Below are positions 7,133 to 10,552 of a DNA stretch of 10,552 bases, piece after piece. The notes beneath the pieces are model-generated. The model was not told where the DNA came from, did not search any database, and was given only the letters and a program-made list of their open reading frames with translations. Made by a program: the position numbers and the translations under genes. This DNA comes from JAEZVV01 sp036652035 (GTDB lineage: Bacteria > Pseudomonadota > Gammaproteobacteria > Burkholderiales > Burkholderiaceae_F). Positions within the stretch are counted from its first letter, which is position 1. Each line of letters opens with the position of its first letter. The stretch is from positions 1 through 10,552 of the forward strand of contig JAVVWR010000081.1 of assembly GCA_036652035.1 (NCBI GenBank), written 5' to 3'.

Positions 7133-8046
<914 letters not shown>

Positions 8047-8055
8047 TCTTGGGCG

Positions 8056-8077
8056 GCCCGCCACTCTCGCCGCGGGC
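8056..8077 (-). repeat. Stem-loop in the glyQ leader
   Basis: GCCCGC (8077-8072) pairs perfectly with GCGGGC (8061-8056) around a ten-base loop. It ends 9 bp before the glyQ start codon, so a transcript entering from upstream would carry it over or next to the ribosome-binding region. It directly follows the terminator-like hairpin. A role in tuning glyQ translation is possible but not shown. Confidence 0.3.
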
Positions 8078-8103
8078 AAAGAATGGCCGCGGAAAGCGCG
8101 GCC
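8078..8103 (-). terminator. Terminator-like hairpin after lnt
   Basis: On the minus strand GGCCGCG (8103-8097) pairs perfectly with CGCGGCC (8091-8085) around CTTTC, followed by ATTCTTT (8084-8078). A seven-pair all-GC stem with a short U-rich tail, 21 bp past the lnt stop, is the best intrinsic-terminator candidate in the window. The tail is short, so termination is probably partial. A lone -10-like TAAAAT lies just upstream at 8119-8114 without a visible -35. If it is a promoter, this hairpin would sit in the glyQ leader rather than end lnt. Confidence 0.5.
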
Positions 8104-8124
8104 TTGAGGTGGGATTTTAAGGGT

Positions 8125-9654
8125 TCAGGCCGCTCTAGCGCCGCGCCGCCCCAAGACCAGAGCCAGACCCAGGGCAAACCCGATCAAAGCCAGCGCTCCA
8201 GCGTTGCCAATTCGCACATACGGCGTCACGCCGGAGGTGGCCTGCACCGTCGCGTCAAGCACGCCCTGGCTCATGAAAGGCAGCACCGACTGGACCCGGC
8301 CCTGGGCGTCGATCACGGCGGTGGCGCCGGTATTGGTCGAGCGCAACATCGGGCGCGCCGTCTCCAGCGAGCGCATGCGCGAGATCTGCAAGTGCTGCGG
8401 CAGGGCGAGCGAATCGTCGAACCAGGCGAGGTTCGAGAGATTGACCAGCACCGTGGGTGCGACCGCCGGATCGGCCCAGGCGGCGATGATCTCTTCGCCG
8501 AACAAGTCTTCGTAGCAGATGTTGACCGCCACCCGCTGGCCAGCCAGATCCATCGGCCGCTGGTAGGCCGCGCCGCGCTGCTGGTCGCCGATCGGGATGT
8601 CCATCATGTCGACGAACCAGCGAAAGCCCGGCGGGATGAACTCGCCAAACGGCACCAGGTGCCGCTTGCTATAGCTGAGCGGCGTGCCGGCGGGCGTGAC
8701 GCCAACCGCGCTGTTGTAGTACTGCTCGGGCTTGGGCTCGAGAAAGACGCCGAAGATCACGCCCGCCTCGCGCTCGCGGGCATAGGCCTCGATCGCTTCC
8801 CGATACAGCGCCGGTACGTAGGCGAGCGGCACCGGAAACACCGACTCCGGCAGCACCACGAGCTGCGGCGCCGGGGTATTGACCGCGGGCGGCAGGCGCA
8901 TCAGGTCGTAATACGTCTCGAAGCCGCGGCGCATGCCGGCGGCGGTGAACTTTTCGTCCTGGCCGATATCACCCTGCACCAGCCGCACGCTGAGCGTGCC
9001 CGCGGGCTGCGACCATTCGATCGCCTTCAGCGCGGCACCGCCGGCGAGCACAAGGACAATCGCCACAGCCAACCCGCGCGCCCGCGGCGCTTGCGTCATG
9101 CCGGCGAGCGCGCCGGCGATCAAGGCCGCGATCAGGCCAATGCCGTAGACGCCCAGCACCGGCGCGTAGCCAGCCAGCCAGCCGTCGGTGTGGGCGTAGC
9201 CACTGGCGAGCCAGGGGAAACCGGTCAGCAAGGTGCCGCGCAGCCATTCGCTCGCGGCCCAGGCCGCGGGCAGGCCGAGCCCGGCGCGCCAGCGCTGGTC
9301 GGGAACGAAGCGCGCCGCCACACCCAGCGCCAGCGCCGGGTAGAACGAGAGAAACGCGACCAGACCGGCGGTGGCCATGGCCGCCACCGGCGCCATGAGC
9401 CCGCCGTAGTTATGCAGGCTGACGTAAACCCAGGAGACGCCAAGGCCGAACCACCCCAGGCCGAAGACCCCGCCCAGCGCCGCCGCGCGGCGTGCCGAAG
9501 GCGCACGCAGCGCGAGAGCGAACAGCGCGGCGAGCGCAGCGATCTGCAGCCAGGGTTGGTTCCAGGGCGCGAACGCCAGGGCGTGGCCGAGGCCGGCGAC
9601 AAAAGCCAGGGCCAGCGCCCACGGGGACTGCGAGATCGAACACCGGCGCGCCAC
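8125..9654 (-). CDS. lnt: Apolipoprotein N-acyltransferase
   Basis: A 509-residue inner-membrane enzyme (E. coli 512) that transfers a fatty acyl chain from phospholipid to the N-terminal cysteine of lipoproteins, the last step of their maturation. Several hydrophobic helices occupy residues about 11-210. The periplasmic carbon-nitrogen hydrolase domain follows (about 222-470), and a final membrane helix lies at about 485-503. The catalytic triad is present: E270 in VVLPESVFP, K330 in YSKRHLVPFGEF and C380 in NICYED. GTG 9654 directly follows the corC stop with no gap (TGAGTG) and gives an N-terminus of family length. No in-frame ATG lies near that point, so translation is probably coupled to corC. 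The pairing with corC is conserved in many Proteobacteria. Confidence 0.96.
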   Translation of the reverse strand: MARRCSISQSPWALALAFVAGLGHALAFAPWNQPWLQIAALAALFALALRAPSARRAAALGGVFGLGWFGLGVSWVYVSLHNYGGLMAPVAAMATAGLVAFLSFYPALALGVAARFVPDQRWRAGLGLPAAWAASEWLRGTLLTGFPWLASGYAHTDGWLAGYAPVLGVYGIGLIAALIAGALAGMTQAPRARGLAVAIVLVLAGGAALKAIEWSQPAGTLSVRLVQGDIGQDEKFTAAGMRRGFETYYDLMRLPPAVNTPAPQLVVLPESVFPVPLAYVPALYREAIEAYAREREAGVIFGVFLEPKPEQYYNSAVGVTPAGTPLSYSKRHLVPFGEFIPPGFRWFVDMMDIPIGDQQRGAAYQRPMDLAGQRVAVNICYEDLFGEEIIAAWADPAVAPTVLVNLSNLAWFDDSLALPQHLQISRMRSLETARPMLRSTNTGATAVIDAQGRVQSVLPFMSQGVLDATVQATSGVTPYVRIGNAGALALIGFALGLALVLGRRGARAA

Positions 9655-10521
9655 TCAGGACTCGGCTTTCGGTTCGATCGCGGGGCGTTCGACCTGGAAC
9701 AGCTCGGCCTGACGGGCGTCGGCGCGCAACACCGTGAAATGCAGCCCGGCCATGGCAATGACTTCCGAGCGGTGCGGCACGTGGCCGAGCTGCTCGGTGA
9801 TCAGGCCGCCGATGGTGTCGTAGTGATCGTCGGAGAGCGTGGTGCCGAAGTACTGATTGAACTGGCCGATCTCGGTCAGTGCCTTGACGCGCCAGCGGCC
9901 CTCGCGCTCGACCAGAATGTTGTCAGCGTCCTTGTCGGTGTCGAACTCGTCGTCGATCTCGCCGACGATCTGCTCCAACACGTCTTCGATCGTGATCAGA
10001 CCCGCCACGCCACCGTATTCGTCAACGACGATCGCCATGTGGTTGTGGTTGGCACGGAAATCCCGCAGCAAGACGTTGATCGGTTTGCTTTCGGGAATGA
10101 AGACCGCCGGGTGGATGTTGTCGCGCAGCTGGTAGTCGGACTCGGTGTAGAGCCGCAGCAGATCCTTGGCGAGCAGGATGCCGATCACGCTGTCGCGGTC
10201 GCCTTCGATCACCGGGAAACGCGAATGCCCGGTGGCGATCAGATGCGGCAACCAGGCGTGGGGCGGCTCGGAGATGTCGATGACTTCCATCTGCGAGCGC
10301 GGCACCATCAGGTCGGCGGCCCGCAGTTCGGAGACCTGGAGCACGCCTTCGATCATCGACATGGCGTCGGCGTCGAGCAGATCGCGCTCATGCGCTTCGT
10401 GCAGCGCCTCGAGCAGCTCTTCGCGGCTTTCAGGTTCGCGGAAGATGAACGCGGTGAGGCGTTCGAAAAATGATTTTTGCTTGTGCTGGACGGGCCTGGG
10501 GCCCTGGGCTGGGTCGGGCAT
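9655..10521 (-). CDS. corC: CorC/YbeX CBS-domain protein
   Basis: A 288-residue cytoplasmic protein (E. coli CorC/YbeX has 292). It has two CBS domains, at about 68-130 (start RAADLMVPRSQME) and 135-190 (HMAIVVDEYGGVAGLITIED at 161-180, then VLEQIVGEIDDE). A CorC/HlyC transporter-associated domain follows at about 205-280 (DTIGGLI at 235-241). CBS pairs bind adenine nucleotides. The family has been linked to Mg2+/Co2+ efflux, and YbeX in E. coli also to ribosome function, so the exact role is unsettled. ATG 10521 is the only sensible start in view; no good ribosome-binding site precedes it. The 31 bp upstream to the window edge are too short to identify. In related genomes ybeY usually precedes it. 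Confidence 0.95.
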   Translation of the reverse strand: MPDPAQGPRPVQHKQKSFFERLTAFIFREPESREELLEALHEAHERDLLDADAMSMIEGVLQVSELRAADLMVPRSQMEVIDISEPPHAWLPHLIATGHSRFPVIEGDRDSVIGILLAKDLLRLYTESDYQLRDNIHPAVFIPESKPINVLLRDFRANHNHMAIVVDEYGGVAGLITIEDVLEQIVGEIDDEFDTDKDADNILVEREGRWRVKALTEIGQFNQYFGTTLSDDHYDTIGGLITEQLGHVPHRSEVIAMAGLHFTVLRADARQAELFQVERPAIEPKAES

Positions 10522-10552
10522 GAAGGTCGGGCGCAGCTAAGGATTGGCCCGG

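Noticed and set aside
8047..8124. A T-box riboswitch ahead of glyQS
   Set aside because: The spacer is far too short, lacks the conserved T-box sequence and specifier stem, and T-boxes are a Gram-positive feature.

Overview
The window is a GC-rich chromosomal segment in which every supported gene lies on the minus strand. Protein content and gene order (corC, lnt, glyQ, glyS, a YgjP-type metallopeptidase, gloA) suggest a betaproteobacterium. The O2-independent ubiquinone genes ubiU-ubiV-ubiT fit a facultative anaerobe such as a member of the Rhodocyclales, but no sequence marker here fixes the genus.

Read in the direction of transcription (high to low coordinates), the first block is corC and lnt, which abut with no spacer. 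A GC stem with a short U-rich tail follows lnt. Next come glyQ and glyS, overlapping by one base (TGATG) and encoding the two subunits of the tetrameric glycyl-tRNA synthetase. After glyS lies a short spacer with a possible 39-codon hydrophobic ORF coupled to the glyS stop, then a zinc metallopeptidase of the YgjP/DUF45 family.

The third block is a polytopic inner-membrane protein of the DUF2776 (YhiM) family followed by glyoxalase I (gloA). A strong 15-bp stem-loop lies just beyond gloA. The 120-bp spacer after it also carries an FNR/Anr-like box placed about 41.5 bp ahead of a plausible transcription start for ubiU.

The last block is ubiU, ubiV and ubiT (ubiT is cut by the window edge), packed with 6-11 bp gaps as one operon. 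UbiU and UbiV each keep the four cysteines that hold their [4Fe-4S] clusters. Together the three proteins allow ubiquinone ring hydroxylation without oxygen, so the FNR-like box makes biological sense.

Most of the window is housekeeping. The less ordinary parts are the yhiM-like gene with five internal repeats inside an otherwise familiar gene order, the apparent lack of gmhB and plsC next to glyS, the small ORF behind glyS, and the regulatory-looking structures in front of ubiU and glyQ. I found no RNA genes, CRISPR arrays or mobile elements, and no stretch over 300 bases without a gene.
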